Positions 42,681-51,735 of a DNA stretch of 64,000 nt are shown here, piece by piece. Position 1 is the stretch's first letter. Each line of letters begins with the position of its first letter. Where the stretch lies: contig NZ_LT629939.1 of assembly GCF_900104615.1 (NCBI RefSeq), forward strand, positions 2,242,123 to 2,306,122, written 5' to 3'. The notes beneath the pieces were generated by a model. It saw only the letters and a list, made by a program, of their open reading frames with translations, did not search any database and was not told the DNA's origin. A program made the translations under genes and the position numbers. This stretch comes from Merdimmobilis hominis (GTDB lineage Bacteria; Bacillota; Clostridia; Oscillospirales; Ruminococcaceae).

Positions 42681-42860
42681 TACTTCACATAGGATTGAAT
42701 CCAGTTCTCCACATGGTCAGCGATCTCGTCGTTGTTCAACTCTTGAAACATAAAGTAGGAGTTGCCGGTGATCCCCTCGTCCGGCAGATGGATTACAGTG
42801 CTGGTAAGCCCCGCCGCTGTGTAGGCTTCGGTAAAGGTGTGGATGACATGGAGGTGGCCC
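42681..42860 (-). pseudogene. C-terminal remnant of an alpha/beta hydrolase
   Basis: The minus strand encodes HLHVIHTFTEAYTAAGL, TSTVIHLPDEGITGNSYF and MFQELNNDEIADHVENWIQSYVK then a stop. This is the C-terminal part of an alpha/beta hydrolase, with the THTFTEAY and EGITGNSHFMFQ-type catalytic-His segment (here NSYF, His to Tyr). The rest of the gene is gone, so it is dead. Confidence 0.65.
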
Positions 42861-43019
42861 TCTCCCGGGCGGTGGATGAGGACGACGCCCTACAAGAGGA
42901 GCTTCGGGAAGCAAAAGCCTTTGCCCCCGAGTCTTTGCCAACCAGGCCGCTGCCAACGGCTTTGCCTTTAACTTCAAGGTCACCGTGAGCCGGGGCCCCA
43001 GCGGCCAGGGAGGCCATAT

Positions 43020-43230
43020 TTCCAAAATCGGAGGTGCGTTCCAGTAATGAGCGTGACATGGAGGAAGGACAGTGTAAAAGCCATCCGGGAAAAGCAGGCG
43101 GCAGAGGTGAGGGCTGAGGCGATGAATACCCAATCCCAAGCGGCGGCTAGGGCGTTTCGCGCCGCGTCGATGTCAGCAGCCCTGCCGGCTGTCTATTGGT
43201 GGTGTGCCCTTTGGGATGGCACATGGCAGA
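43020..43230 (-). pseudogene. Remnant of a membrane protein
   Basis: Minus-strand piece RAADIDAARNALAAAWDWV then FIASALTSAACFSRMAFTLS and FLHVTLITGT, broken at its end by frame loss. It has the look of a transporter helix pair but is too short to name. Confidence 0.4.
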
Positions 43231-43289
43231 TTGCAACGAATTTCAAGTCTTCGTTTATAACGAATAGCTTCTCCCAGCCGCGAGAATAG

Positions 43290-43334
43290 AGAAAGCCCCC
43301 AGTCAGGCGATGGAACCTGGCCGGGGGCTTTCCC
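43290..43334 (+). repeat. Terminator-like stem-loop, copy 1 of a related pair
   Basis: GAAAGCCCCCAGTCAGG pairs with CCTGGCCGGGGGCTTTC; TTTCCCTTG follows. A related stem-loop lies at 61171-61213. Confidence 0.65.
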
Positions 43335-43520
43335 TTGAGATTAGATAGTGTCCATTTAGATTATATCAGATGACAGTCAAATTGCAAGGATATTTATAAT
43401 TTTGAGAGATGAAAGGAGATTATGAGAGGAGAAGCCTTAATAAATTTTGACCTGCATCTTTACAAAAAACACCCTATTTTTGCCCTGTTTTGGCAAGGGT
43501 ATGAGCCGTTTTAGAAGATA

Positions 43521-43572
43521 AGAAAAACCCGCTAAAGGCTGATTCCAAAGCCATTTAGCGGGTTTCTTTTTT
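43521..43572 (-). terminator. Terminator of tRNA-Ala
   Basis: On the minus strand AAACCCGCTAAATGGCTTT pairs with AAAGCCATTTAGCGGGTTT-type complement (here AAGCCTTTAGCGGGTTTT) and TTCTTATC follows. It lies directly after the tRNA 3' end. Confidence 0.8.
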
Positions 43573-43648
43573 TGGTGGACCCGAGGAGGATCGAACTCCC
43601 GACCTTTGCGATGCGAACGCAACGCGCTCCCAGCTGCGCTACGGGCCC
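43573..43648 (-). tRNA. tRNA-Ala (anticodon CGC)
   Basis: 76 nt with encoded CCA. Acceptor GGGCCCG pairs with CGGGTCC; base pair 3-70 is G-U, the alanine identity element. D-arm GCGC-GCGC, anticodon arm TTGCG-TTCGCAT-CGCAA with anticodon CGC, T-arm GGGAG-TTCGATC-CTCCT. Confidence 0.97.
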
Positions 43649-43879
43649 AAATTCTGGGGCTTTTACAAGAAAATAGTATAGCACATCGCCAGCGGTTTGT
43701 ACAGCCCCTTTTTGAAAAATTTGTATTTGCATGGAGGGAATGGCCATCGCAAAGGGAATATATGGAAACCAGGTGCAGGGAGAAAGGAAGGGCAAGTGCC
43801 CTCTTTTCCACCAGTACGCCCTATAGTAGAGATCATCCCCGATTGCATCGTTTCTTTTATCCGCTCAAGCCCTGGGAAA

Positions 43880-43920
43880 GAAAAAACTCCCCCGCTGGAC
43901 AACTGCCCAGCGGGGGAAGG
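43880..43920 (-). terminator. Terminator of the amidohydrolase gene
   Basis: CCCCCGCTGG and CCAGCGGGGG pair around GCAGTTGT on the minus strand, followed by AGTTTTTTC. Confidence 0.9.
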
Positions 43921-43924
43921 GGTA

Positions 43925-45529
43925 TTATCTCTGGAAGGTGACTTTGCCGCCGACCATGGTGGTCAATACGCGGATGTCCCGGATGGTTTCAGTGGGGACA
44001 GTAAAGATATCGTCGCTCAAAATGGCCAGGTCCGCATAGTAACCGGGTTTCAGGCGGCCTTTGATGCCTTCTTCGAAGCTGGTGTAGGCGCATCCGATGG
44101 TGTATTCATCTACAGCATCGAAAACGTCAATCTTCTCAGCAGGATAGAAGCCGCCCTCGGGGAAACCTTTCAAATCCTGACGGTTGACCGCGCAGTGGAT
44201 GTTGTCCATAGTGCAGAGGTCCTCCACCGGGGAATCGGTGCCAAAGCAGGTGTGAATCCCCAGCTTTTCCATAGTGCGGAACGCGTAGGAAGTGGAGGCA
44301 AGCTCTTTGCCCACTCGGTCTTCGACGATATGCAGGTCGTAGTGGAGGAAGATGGGCTGAATATAGGCAATGATGTCATTTTTCTGGAACCGTTCCAACA
44401 AAGGCAGGTCGGTGATCTGGCAGTGGACGATGCCGTGGCGCAGGTTGTTTTTCCCTTTATGGACCACCGTGTCGTAGGCGTTCAGCACCATCTCGATGCC
44501 GCGGTCGCCGATGGCATGAACCGCAACCTGCATGCCGTGGGCGTCGGCGGTCTGCACCAGGGCGTTGAGCTGTTCCTGGGTCATGACCTCGATGCCGCGG
44601 GTGCCGGGGGCGTCGCTGTAATCCTGGCGCATCAGAGCGGTGCGTGCGCCCAGGGAGCCGTCGATAAACAGCTTCAGAGGACCGATTTTGTTCATGGCGC
44701 AGCCGTAGCCGGTTTTGTAGCCGTGTGCAAGGAAGTCCTCATATTGGGCCAGGGTGGTAAAATTGCATTGGTGATAGGTACGGACCAGGGCGGTGCCTTT
44801 GTCCACCATCGACTGGTAAGCGCCATAAATCCGCTCGTAGTTATCGTTTTTGATGTCGTTGGACTGGATGGAGGTGATGCCCCATTCGGCAGCGTGCTCC
44901 ATGCCGGCCCGCAGCAGGTCTTCCAGCTCCCGGCCCTCGGGCTGGGCGATCAGCTTCTGCACCAGGGAGGCGGCCAGCTCTTTGAAGATGCCGTTGGGCT
45001 CGCCGTTTTCATCCAGTTCAAACTCGCCGCCGGGGACTTGGGGGGTATCCCGGGTGATGCCGGCTATCTCCAGAGCTTTGGAGTTAACCACTGTCACATG
45101 GCCGCAGGCGCGGGCAAAGACAAGGGCGTGCTCGGTGGAGATTTTATCCAGATCGTGGCGGTTGAGCATCCGGTGCTCGTCGGTGAAGTAATCATGGTTC
45201 CACCCGCGGCCGGAGATGACCGAACCAGGGGCGGGGTGGTTTTTTGCAAGAAAATCCCGGCTGCGCTGGATGCACTCTTCAATGGAGGAGGCGCCCATCA
45301 AATTGATGGAGCGCAGGTTTAAGCCCACATTGTACATATGCATGTGGGAGTCAATGAAGCCGGGGACCACAGTATGGCCTTGGGCGTCAATCATCTCCGC
45401 GCCGGAAGCGGCCGCTAAAACATCGTCGTTGGAGCCGACCATCCGGATGATGCCGTCTTCAATCAGCAGAGCCTCTTCAAAATGGCCTTTTTCCACATAT
45501 ACCTTCGCGTGATGGATTACAGTTTTCAT
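43925..45529 (-). CDS. Metal-dependent amidohydrolase (YtcJ-like)
   Basis: A 534-residue amidohydrolase_3 family enzyme. The first metal motif is PGFIDSHMHMY, followed by the small N-terminal beta sandwich (VYVEKGHFEEALLIEDGIIRMVGS); further motifs are GRGWNHDYF, VARTYHQC-like TALVRTYHQCNF, LKLFIDGSLGARTALM, HAIGDRGIEMVLNAYD, RHGIVHCQ and FGTDSPVEDL. The ATG at 45529 is used because it is the family N terminus (MKTVIHHAKVYVEKG). Substrate unknown; related enzymes act on cyclic amides, dipeptides or hydantoin-like compounds. It follows the lysine-regulated permease by about 90 bases on the same strand and may share its transcript. Confidence 0.88.
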   Translation of the reverse strand: MKTVIHHAKVYVEKGHFEEALLIEDGIIRMVGSNDDVLAAASGAEMIDAQGHTVVPGFIDSHMHMYNVGLNLRSINLMGASSIEECIQRSRDFLAKNHPAPGSVISGRGWNHDYFTDEHRMLNRHDLDKISTEHALVFARACGHVTVVNSKALEIAGITRDTPQVPGGEFELDENGEPNGIFKELAASLVQKLIAQPEGRELEDLLRAGMEHAAEWGITSIQSNDIKNDNYERIYGAYQSMVDKGTALVRTYHQCNFTTLAQYEDFLAHGYKTGYGCAMNKIGPLKLFIDGSLGARTALMRQDYSDAPGTRGIEVMTQEQLNALVQTADAHGMQVAVHAIGDRGIEMVLNAYDTVVHKGKNNLRHGIVHCQITDLPLLERFQKNDIIAYIQPIFLHYDLHIVEDRVGKELASTSYAFRTMEKLGIHTCFGTDSPVEDLCTMDNIHCAVNRQDLKGFPEGGFYPAEKIDVFDAVDEYTIGCAYTSFEEGIKGRLKPGYYADLAILSDDIFTVPTETIRDIRVLTTMVGGKVTFQR

Positions 45530-45623
45530 GGTGACCGCCTTTCTTTGTTTTAAAATCAATATTCTGCCGTGGTGTATGGGGCAGGGAAGGGACCCTCAGC
45601 CCCTTTTGTATTTCCTATGGGGG

Positions 45624-47021
45624 TTATTCCGCTTTCATCATCTTCTGGTTGGCTTTTTTGACCACTGGATAGAGGACAAACGCCGCTGCGGGTACCACCA
45701 GTCCGATGATGGAGGTGACCGGGTCTTCGATGAAGGTGTTGGCCATCAGGCCGATGTTGACCAGGATGATCAAGATGACGGTGAAGGGGTAAGCCCAGAC
45801 TTTATAGGGACGGTTCAGGTCGGGATACTTTTTGCGCAGCACCACAACCGCATAGAAGGTCAGGGAGTTGAAGATGAAGCCGCTGAACACCACAAGGGAG
45901 GTGATTTGGTTCAGGTTCCGGGTGCAGACCAGGGCGCTGGAGACGATCATCGAGGCGATGAGAGCGCTTACAGGGGTCTTGTAGGTGGGGTGCAGCTTGC
46001 GGAAGGAAGGGAGGAACAAGCCGTCTTTTGCCATGGCGTAGTAGGAGCGGGGGAAGACCATGACGCAGCCGTTGAGGGCGCCGAAAATGGAGACTGCCAT
46101 GCCCACGCCAACCAAAGTCTTGCCGAAGTTGCCAAAGAGGATGGTGGCCGCCTTGGTGCCTACAAAGTAGTCGCCTTCGGCGAACATGCTCTGCATCACA
46201 TCCACGGGGACCGTGCGGAAGATGGCGAAGTTAAACACCACATAGAGGGACATGACTGCCACAATGGAGATGATGATGGCCAAGGGAATATTCTTTTTAG
46301 GGTTTTTGATCTCTTCGCTGATGACGTTGATGTTGGTCCAGCCGGTGTAAGCCCACAAGCTGGAGACCACTGCAAAGGCCACCATTCCGATCAGGGAGGG
46401 GATCGAAGGATTGGAAGCGGGGATGACGCTCAAATCAGGGGTCTGCTGTCCCATAAACAGGCCGAAGACGATGATCACTGCGATGGGGACGATCTTGGCC
46501 ACAGTGAAAATATCCTGAATGATAGCGCCCAATTTGACGCCCCGGATGTTAAACAGGGTCAAGAGGACGATGAGGGAAACGCCAAGGGCTTTCTGCTGCC
46601 ACTCGGTCATGGGGAAGAAGGCGTTGAGGGCATTGGGAAACGCCACAGCCAGGCCGGCGATGGAACCGGAGGAGGAGATGAAGAAGCCAGCAAAGCCGTT
46701 CATAAAGGCGACCCGCTCGCCGTAAGCCTCCCGCAGGTAAATGTATGCGCCGCCAGATTTGGGCATCATAGTGCCCAGTTCCGCGTAGCACAGGCCACTG
46801 AGCAGGGAGATGAGGCCGGCGATGACCCAGACGATGAGGGCCAGGCCCATGCTCATGCCGCTGCGGATGAGCACATAGGAACCCAGGTAAAAGATACCGG
46901 ACCCCACCATGATGCCCGCCAGGACGTTGACACCGCTGAACAGGCTTACTTCCCTTTTAAATTCGGTGTTTTCAGAGGTGAGCTGTTCCAGCTTTTGATT
47001 GATGTTTTGATTTTCTGCCAT
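45624..47021 (-). CDS. Amino acid permease (APC family), probable lysine transporter
   Basis: A 465-residue APC permease with 12 predicted helices. The first, GVNVLAGIMVGSGIFYLGSYVLI, is the APC ligand-binding loop (GxGIF), followed by SGLCYAELGTMMPKSGGAYIYLREAYG, typical of LAT/YfnA-like carriers. Directly upstream is a lysine riboswitch plus a terminator, so the gene should be off when lysine is plentiful. This makes lysine or a closely related cation the likely substrate. ATG 47021 after AAAGGAG. Confidence 0.9.
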   Translation of the reverse strand: MAENQNINQKLEQLTSENTEFKREVSLFSGVNVLAGIMVGSGIFYLGSYVLIRSGMSMGLALIVWVIAGLISLLSGLCYAELGTMMPKSGGAYIYLREAYGERVAFMNGFAGFFISSSGSIAGLAVAFPNALNAFFPMTEWQQKALGVSLIVLLTLFNIRGVKLGAIIQDIFTVAKIVPIAVIIVFGLFMGQQTPDLSVIPASNPSIPSLIGMVAFAVVSSLWAYTGWTNINVISEEIKNPKKNIPLAIIISIVAVMSLYVVFNFAIFRTVPVDVMQSMFAEGDYFVGTKAATILFGNFGKTLVGVGMAVSIFGALNGCVMVFPRSYYAMAKDGLFLPSFRKLHPTYKTPVSALIASMIVSSALVCTRNLNQITSLVVFSGFIFNSLTFYAVVVLRKKYPDLNRPYKVWAYPFTVILIILVNIGLMANTFIEDPVTSIIGLVVPAAAFVLYPVVKKANQKMMKAE

Positions 47022-47078
47022 GATGGATTGACTCCTTTCCAAAGTGGAATTGCGTATGGACGACACCACAGGGATAAC

Positions 47079-47107
47079 AAAAAAGGTTGCATCATATCGA
47101 TGCAACC
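47079..47107 (-). terminator. Riboswitch-controlled terminator
   Basis: GGTTGCATC and GATGCAACC pair around GATAT and are followed by TTTTTTG on the minus strand. It lies between the lysine aptamer and the permease start, as a premature terminator would. Confidence 0.85.
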
Positions 47108-47134
47108 TTTGGAAATTTGGTATCCAGCAGTTAT

Positions 47135-47300
47135 CATCGATAGCGCCTCCACTCGTATGAGCGGGAGTCTTGCCACTCTTATTTGGCAAGCCCAGTCAAT
47201 TCTCCACGCCTGGAAAACTGCTTCGGCGGTATCCCCTTTCCCCAGTTTCAGCGAATGCCTTCTCCACGGGGTACTCTTGTCAACCGCGCCTCTATCAACC
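47135..47300 (-). promoter_or_regulatory. Lysine riboswitch (L box)
   Basis: The minus strand contains GATAGAGGCGCGG at the start and GGAGGCGCTATC at the end (closing P1 helix), the GGGGATACCGCCGAAGC core, GACTGGGCTTGCC and a GGCAAG stem. These are the conserved elements of the lysine class. It precedes the amino acid permease and should lower its expression when lysine is present. Confidence 0.93.
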
Positions 47301-47424
47301 TTTTTTGCCAGTATAGCATAGCCTTTGCCAGGATACAAGAGGAAATGTAAAAAAATTTCAAATTTTTTCTTTTCAAGATGCGCGCCCTTCGCAAAATGCA
47401 GCTCATCCCCCAGGGGAAGGGCGC

Positions 47425-48342
47425 TTAAAACCAGTTGTTCTTGCGGAAGTAGGCGATCACCCAAACTAGAATCACCACACTCAAAGCGATGACCATGGGG
47501 TAACCGATGGAAGAGGTGTACTCCGGCATGGGGAAGTTCATCCCATACCAGCCGGCGATCAGCGTCAGCGGAAGGCAGATGGTGGTGATGACGGTGAACA
47601 GCTTCATCAGTTGGTTCAGGTTGATGTCCACCTGGGCTTGGTAGGCTTCCCGGACTTCGGTGACGTAATCCCGCAGGTTGAGGACGCTGTGGAACAGCCG
47701 GTCCACCCGGATGGACACCCGATGAAAGTGTTTGAGGGTGTGGGGGTCCAGCAGGTTGTTGGGGTCCTCCTCGATGAGAGAGGTGATGTCGTAGAGCTGT
47801 TCGTAATACCGCTTGAGGGTGAGGAGCTGTTTGCGAAGATGGACAATCTCCTTAATGCAGTCCACTTTACGGGAGGTGATGAGCCCTTCCTCCAGGCTGG
47901 AGACCTCCTGTTCCAAATGCCCCAGCAGGATGGTGTCGTCATAAGTGAGCTGGTCAAAGAAGGTGTAAAGGATGCGGGGCAGGGTGATGCCGGGCATTCC
48001 CTCCTTTTCCAAGGCATCGATGATATTGTGGATGACCTTGGAGTGGTTGTAGATCATCACCAGCAGGTTGGGCCGGAAGTAGATGCACACCCGCTGGCTG
48101 GGTTTTAACAGGTTGTTTTCGTGGGGGACATTGAGGGCCATATAGTCGTAGCCGTTGTGGTTGTCCAATTTGGATATGCCAAGGCGCATGCATTCCTCGG
48201 CGATTTTTTCGTTGATGTCCAGGGCTGCACTCATGGAGGGAAGCTCCCCAAAGCCCATGGTGCAGAAATAAAAATTGCCCTCTTCTAAGACGGGAGAGCC
48301 CTCCACCCGAACCAGGCGGTCCTCTTCCAAACGGTATAACAT
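47425..48342 (-). CDS. corA: CorA-family magnesium/divalent cation transporter
   Basis: A 305-residue CorA. A large cytoplasmic N-terminal domain (residues 1-235) ends in a long helix (HRVSIRVDRLFHSVLNLRDYVTEVREAYQAQVDINLNQLMKLFTVITTICLPLTLIAGWYGMNF) with the essential YGMNF pore motif, then PMPEYTSSIGYPMVIALSVVILVWVIAYFRKNNWF. Usual family length. It mediates Mg2+ (or Co2+/Ni2+) entry. No magnesium riboswitch is seen upstream; it is monocistronic. Confidence 0.93.
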   Translation of the reverse strand: MLYRLEEDRLVRVEGSPVLEEGNFYFCTMGFGELPSMSAALDINEKIAEECMRLGISKLDNHNGYDYMALNVPHENNLLKPSQRVCIYFRPNLLVMIYNHSKVIHNIIDALEKEGMPGITLPRILYTFFDQLTYDDTILLGHLEQEVSSLEEGLITSRKVDCIKEIVHLRKQLLTLKRYYEQLYDITSLIEEDPNNLLDPHTLKHFHRVSIRVDRLFHSVLNLRDYVTEVREAYQAQVDINLNQLMKLFTVITTICLPLTLIAGWYGMNFPMPEYTSSIGYPMVIALSVVILVWVIAYFRKNNWF

Positions 48343-48621
48343 ATATTCACCTCATTGATTGTTTTTTACGGGATGAAACCGGTAGGGGCTTCGCCCTTGA
48401 CAAATTGCCCTGGGGCTACTGGAGCATAGAATCTCTATAGACTGGAAAAAATCCTGACGCAGCCTTAAAGAATTGCAGTGCCAGATCTGGAGAAAGAAGG
48501 CATGACAGCAATTCTTAGTATGTTACAAGCTTTGCTTATAACAATGGATTTCTTCCCCAATGATCGCTTTGGGATCATTGTACCACAAAAAATCCCTCCG
48601 ATGGGATATAATTTTTATAAA
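48343..48621. other. Intergenic
   Basis: About 280 bases between the CorA gene and the M20 terminator. No gene or motif stands out; short plus-strand frames here lack ribosome sites. Confidence 0.4.
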
Positions 48622-48656
48622 GGAAAAAGAGCTGCGTCAAGGCGCAGCTCATTTTT
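48622..48656 (-). terminator. Terminator of the first M20 gene
   Basis: GAGCTGCG and CGCAGCTC pair around CCTTGA and TTTTTCC follows on the minus strand. Confidence 0.85.
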
Positions 48657-48685
48657 AAAGAAAGACAAATGAAAGAGAGACAAAG

Positions 48686-50050
48686 TTAATCGATGTCATC
48701 CAGCCAGCAGTGGTAGGGAGCTCTGCCTTCCAGGTTCTTGCGGTGCTCTTCCCAAGCTTTTTCGATGATTTCGGGGTGGTGCAACAGGTCGTAGGCGTTC
48801 TGAGCCAGGACTTTGCCGCTGTAAATTTGTGCTTTGTGGCCGATGGACATGCCGGTGCAGGCGGTTGTGCTCCAGTGGTGAGAGGGGCAGCCGGTCAAGC
48901 GGCAATGGCCAAAAAACTGGACGGTGGGGATGATGTAGCTGACATCCCCCACGTCGGTGGAACCGCCGCCGCTGGTGATGGTTCCGGTGGGAGGAGCAAT
49001 GGTGGTGGGAAGCAGGTCGTGATCGGCCTCCTTGCCGGTGGCATTGCGGTAGACCTCTTTGGCGAAGTTTATCTCATCTTCGGTGTAGGTGATTTCCGGA
49101 ATCTTGATCGCGGAGTCGTACATAGCCTGGTTGAGGGTGAAGTTGGGCATAGTGTCATAAGCTGCGGCTTTCTGCTCAAAAATGACCTCGGTTTCGGTCA
49201 TCATAGCGGCGCCTTCGGCGATCTTGCGCACCCGTGCTACCACGTCGCGGCAGGTCTCAGCGGACTGGGCGCGGACAAAGTAGTTCAGAGAAGCAAAATC
49301 CGGAACAATATTGGGAGCGGTGCCGGAGGCCAGGTAGATGTAGTGCATCCGGACGTCGCTGGTCACATGCTCCCGCAGGTACTGTACACCCACATTCATC
49401 AATTCGGCAGCGTCCAGGGCAGAGCGGCCGTTGTGGGGATCGCCGCCGGCATGGGCAGTGCGGCCCTTAAAGCTGATGATCATATTGGTGCAGGCGTTCA
49501 TGCGGATTTCAACGGCTTTGGGAGCGCCGCCCATGGGGTGCCAGGCCAGGCAGACGTCAATGCCGTCGAACAGATGGTTGTGAATCATGTGGACCTTGCC
49601 TTCAAAGGTCTCCTCAGCAGGGCAACCCAGGTAAACAATGGTGCCTTTGAGGCCCTCTGCCTCCATAGTTTCCTTCAGAGCGCAAGCGGCGGCTCCGCAG
49701 CCGGCAGCCATCAGGTTGTGGCCGCAGCCATGGCCGGGGCCAGGCTTGGGGGAAGGATAGGGAACAGCTTCCTGCCCCAGGCCGGGCAGGGCGTCCAATT
49801 CACCGATGATGCCGATGACCGGTTTGCCACTTCCCCATTTGGCGATGACACAGTTGGGTTCATCACCCTTCATTGCGGCATCCAGCTCCTGGACCTCAAA
49901 CCCGTATTTGCGCATAAACGCAGCGGTGGCTTTGGCGGCGTAATGCTCCTGCATACCCACTTCGGGATGAGCCCAGATATCGTCGGATAAAGCGTTGACT
50001 TCATCGGTGTGGAGCTCATACCATTTTTCGATATTTTTGTTCATTTCCAT
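48686..50050 (-). CDS. M20 amidohydrolase (AbgB-like)
   Basis: A 454-residue M20 metallopeptidase. Metal ligands: GHGCGHNLMAAG, the GCPAEETFEGK loop and the dimerisation domain start (MIISFKGRTAHAGGDPHNGRSALDAAELM). GGSTDVGDVSYIIP supplies the last metal part. Long N-terminal extensions in this frame have no ribosome site; GGAGGGG lies ahead of ATG 50050. It resembles AbgB (p-aminobenzoyl-glutamate hydrolase) and would cut an amide from a small amino-acid derivative. A homologue is at 55002. Confidence 0.9.
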   Translation of the reverse strand: MEMNKNIEKWYELHTDEVNALSDDIWAHPEVGMQEHYAAKATAAFMRKYGFEVQELDAAMKGDEPNCVIAKWGSGKPVIGIIGELDALPGLGQEAVPYPSPKPGPGHGCGHNLMAAGCGAAACALKETMEAEGLKGTIVYLGCPAEETFEGKVHMIHNHLFDGIDVCLAWHPMGGAPKAVEIRMNACTNMIISFKGRTAHAGGDPHNGRSALDAAELMNVGVQYLREHVTSDVRMHYIYLASGTAPNIVPDFASLNYFVRAQSAETCRDVVARVRKIAEGAAMMTETEVIFEQKAAAYDTMPNFTLNQAMYDSAIKIPEITYTEDEINFAKEVYRNATGKEADHDLLPTTIAPPTGTITSGGGSTDVGDVSYIIPTVQFFGHCRLTGCPSHHWSTTACTGMSIGHKAQIYSGKVLAQNAYDLLHHPEIIEKAWEEHRKNLEGRAPYHCWLDDID

Positions 50051-50256
50051 GTGGATCCCCTCCTTGGTTTGGTTGATTGCACGGTTCTTGGATGGTTTCA
50101 GTATATCTTTTTTGGCCAAAAATAAATAGCGATATTTTAAATAAAAATTGCTCGAAAACTTTAGCATCCAAGGGGCTTTTGCGTGGAAATTTCCGAAGAA
50201 CATATAAAATATTACTAGTTTTGAAAAAGTCAATAGGGGAAATCCCGGTATTTTGA

Positions 50257-50291
50257 CAAAAAAGAGGACCCAGCATGTGCTGGGCCCTCGG
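50257..50291 (-). terminator. Terminator of the DUF4397 gene
   Basis: AGGGCCCAGCACA and TGCTGGGTCCT pair and TTTTTTG follows on the minus strand, 13 bases after the stop at 50304. Confidence 0.85.
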
Positions 50292-50303
50292 TTGGGGAAA
50301 GGG

Positions 50304-51338
50304 TTACTGCCGGTCCTCCACGATGATGGTCTGTAGTTCGTTGGGAGAGGTGCCATACCCCAGAATGTATACGGTATACATGGCGTTGGCTCGGACATTG
50401 ACGTAGAAAGAGAGAAGCGGCTCGGCCCGCATCATTACTGAGCTGGTGTCGGTGTTCAAGGTCTCGATGTCCTCCATGCGGGGGGTGGGGCGCAGGCTGG
50501 TCTCGGCCAGATAGAAGTCATACTCGCCAGGGCGGATGCGCTTGAAGGAGGTGACCTCTTTGAACCGCACGTCACTGTAGACTACCCGGCCGTCGTAGAG
50601 GATGACATCCAACGGGTTGCTGTAATACGCCAGGTTGGCAACCCGGAAGCAGGAGTAACCATAGGGCCGGTTGTTGCAGGGGGTATCGCTGATCTGCATC
50701 AAATCAATGCCGCCTGCGGAGGGGATGATGGCCATGGTGATGGTGTCACCCGCGTGGAACGGAACGGTTTTGCGTAACAGGACATAGCCGTTGGGTTGGG
50801 CGATGGTCACAGTTCGGAAGCCGTCGGACACATTGCCATAATTGGTCAGAGAGCCAAAGGAGAGGCCGGAAGCCACCTGCAGGCCGCTGACGATGACCAC
50901 CAGGGAACGATAACTATTGACTGCGTTGAGGAACCGGACTTTGCTGTACCCGTTGGTGTTGCCCTCTTGGCAGAAGAAGCAGGGCACATTGGGCAGTGGG
51001 TACACCGGGAAGATGGGCCAGTTGGGCCGGTTGGGCCGGTTAGGGCGGCTGGGCTGGCTGGGGCCGGGGTACACCGGACCGCCTTCGCCGGGGTCGGGAA
51101 GAGGGATCACTGGGATACCAGCGGAGCCATCCTCATTGCCGGGGAAAACCGGGCCCCCCTCTTCAAAGTCGGGCAGGGGGATCACCGGGATACCGGCGGA
51201 ACCATCGTTGTTCCCATTTTCAGAGGCGACAGGGCCGCCTTCCTGAAAGTCCGGCAGGGGGACTACTGGGGTGCCGGTGCGGCCGCTCATCCCGTTGGAC
51301 ATGGAGCTGTTGGTCTGCTGAATGTTTTCATTGTTCAT
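50304..51338 (-). CDS. DUF4397-domain protein with proline-rich repeats
   Basis: A 344-residue protein without a signal peptide that I can see. Residues about 20-95 hold three repeats of the form GIPVIPLPDFEEGGPV (first copy TPVVPLPDFQEGGPV), then a Pro/Arg/Asn-rich linker (QPSRPNRPNRPNWP). From about residue 130 there is a DUF4397 domain (VRFLNAVNSYRSLVVIVSGLQVASGLSFGSLTNYGNVSDGFRTVTI ... GDTITMAIIPSAGG). Such domains occur in spore or surface proteins of Clostridia; the mix suggests a spore-coat or surface role, which is not proven. Confidence 0.8.
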   Translation of the reverse strand: MNNENIQQTNSSMSNGMSGRTGTPVVPLPDFQEGGPVASENGNNDGSAGIPVIPLPDFEEGGPVFPGNEDGSAGIPVIPLPDPGEGGPVYPGPSQPSRPNRPNRPNWPIFPVYPLPNVPCFFCQEGNTNGYSKVRFLNAVNSYRSLVVIVSGLQVASGLSFGSLTNYGNVSDGFRTVTIAQPNGYVLLRKTVPFHAGDTITMAIIPSAGGIDLMQISDTPCNNRPYGYSCFRVANLAYYSNPLDVILYDGRVVYSDVRFKEVTSFKRIRPGEYDFYLAETSLRPTPRMEDIETLNTDTSSVMMRAEPLLSFYVNVRANAMYTVYILGYGTSPNELQTIIVEDRQ

Positions 51339-51627
51339 AAGCAGGATGTTCCTTTCTTAAGTAACGTCACTGCCAGTATATTGTGTGGAGGGGGAAAGAG
51401 TGAATCTGGTGGATTGAAAAACGGGCAAATGGTGTCGATTTTACCCTCCGAATTCTGATATTACAGTCAAATTCCATCCCGAAAGCCCTCGAACATTGGC
51501 GGAAAAACCTCCAGAAGAGGGAAGTCCCCCAGGGGGACAAGGGCTTCCCCGGTTTTGGCCGGGCAGGGGAAACCCGCTGAATCTTTTGAAACCCAAGACC
51601 AGGAGATCACATATCTTCAAAATCCAT
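51339..51627. other. Intergenic
   Basis: No gene seen. Some GC-rich imperfect inverted sequence (CCTCCAGAAGAGG and GGGAAGCCCTTG-like) between 51490 and 51560. Confidence 0.4.
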
Positions 51628-51656
51628 GAAAAAAGCCGCCCCGTTGGGACGGCTTG
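51628..51656 (-). terminator. Terminator of the 58-residue protein gene
   Basis: AAGCCGTCCC and GGGGCGGCTT pair around AAC on the minus strand, followed by TTTTTTC. Confidence 0.75.
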
Positions 51657-51735
51657 GCGGCTTGCCAGGGAGAAGGAACCTTTTCCCTGGACTTGACATA
51701 AACTGCCTCGGGGGATGGTGCACCAAGGGGCAGAT

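Noticed and set aside
48343..48621. Magnesium riboswitch upstream of corA
   Set aside because: No M-box or ykoK core sequence is present.
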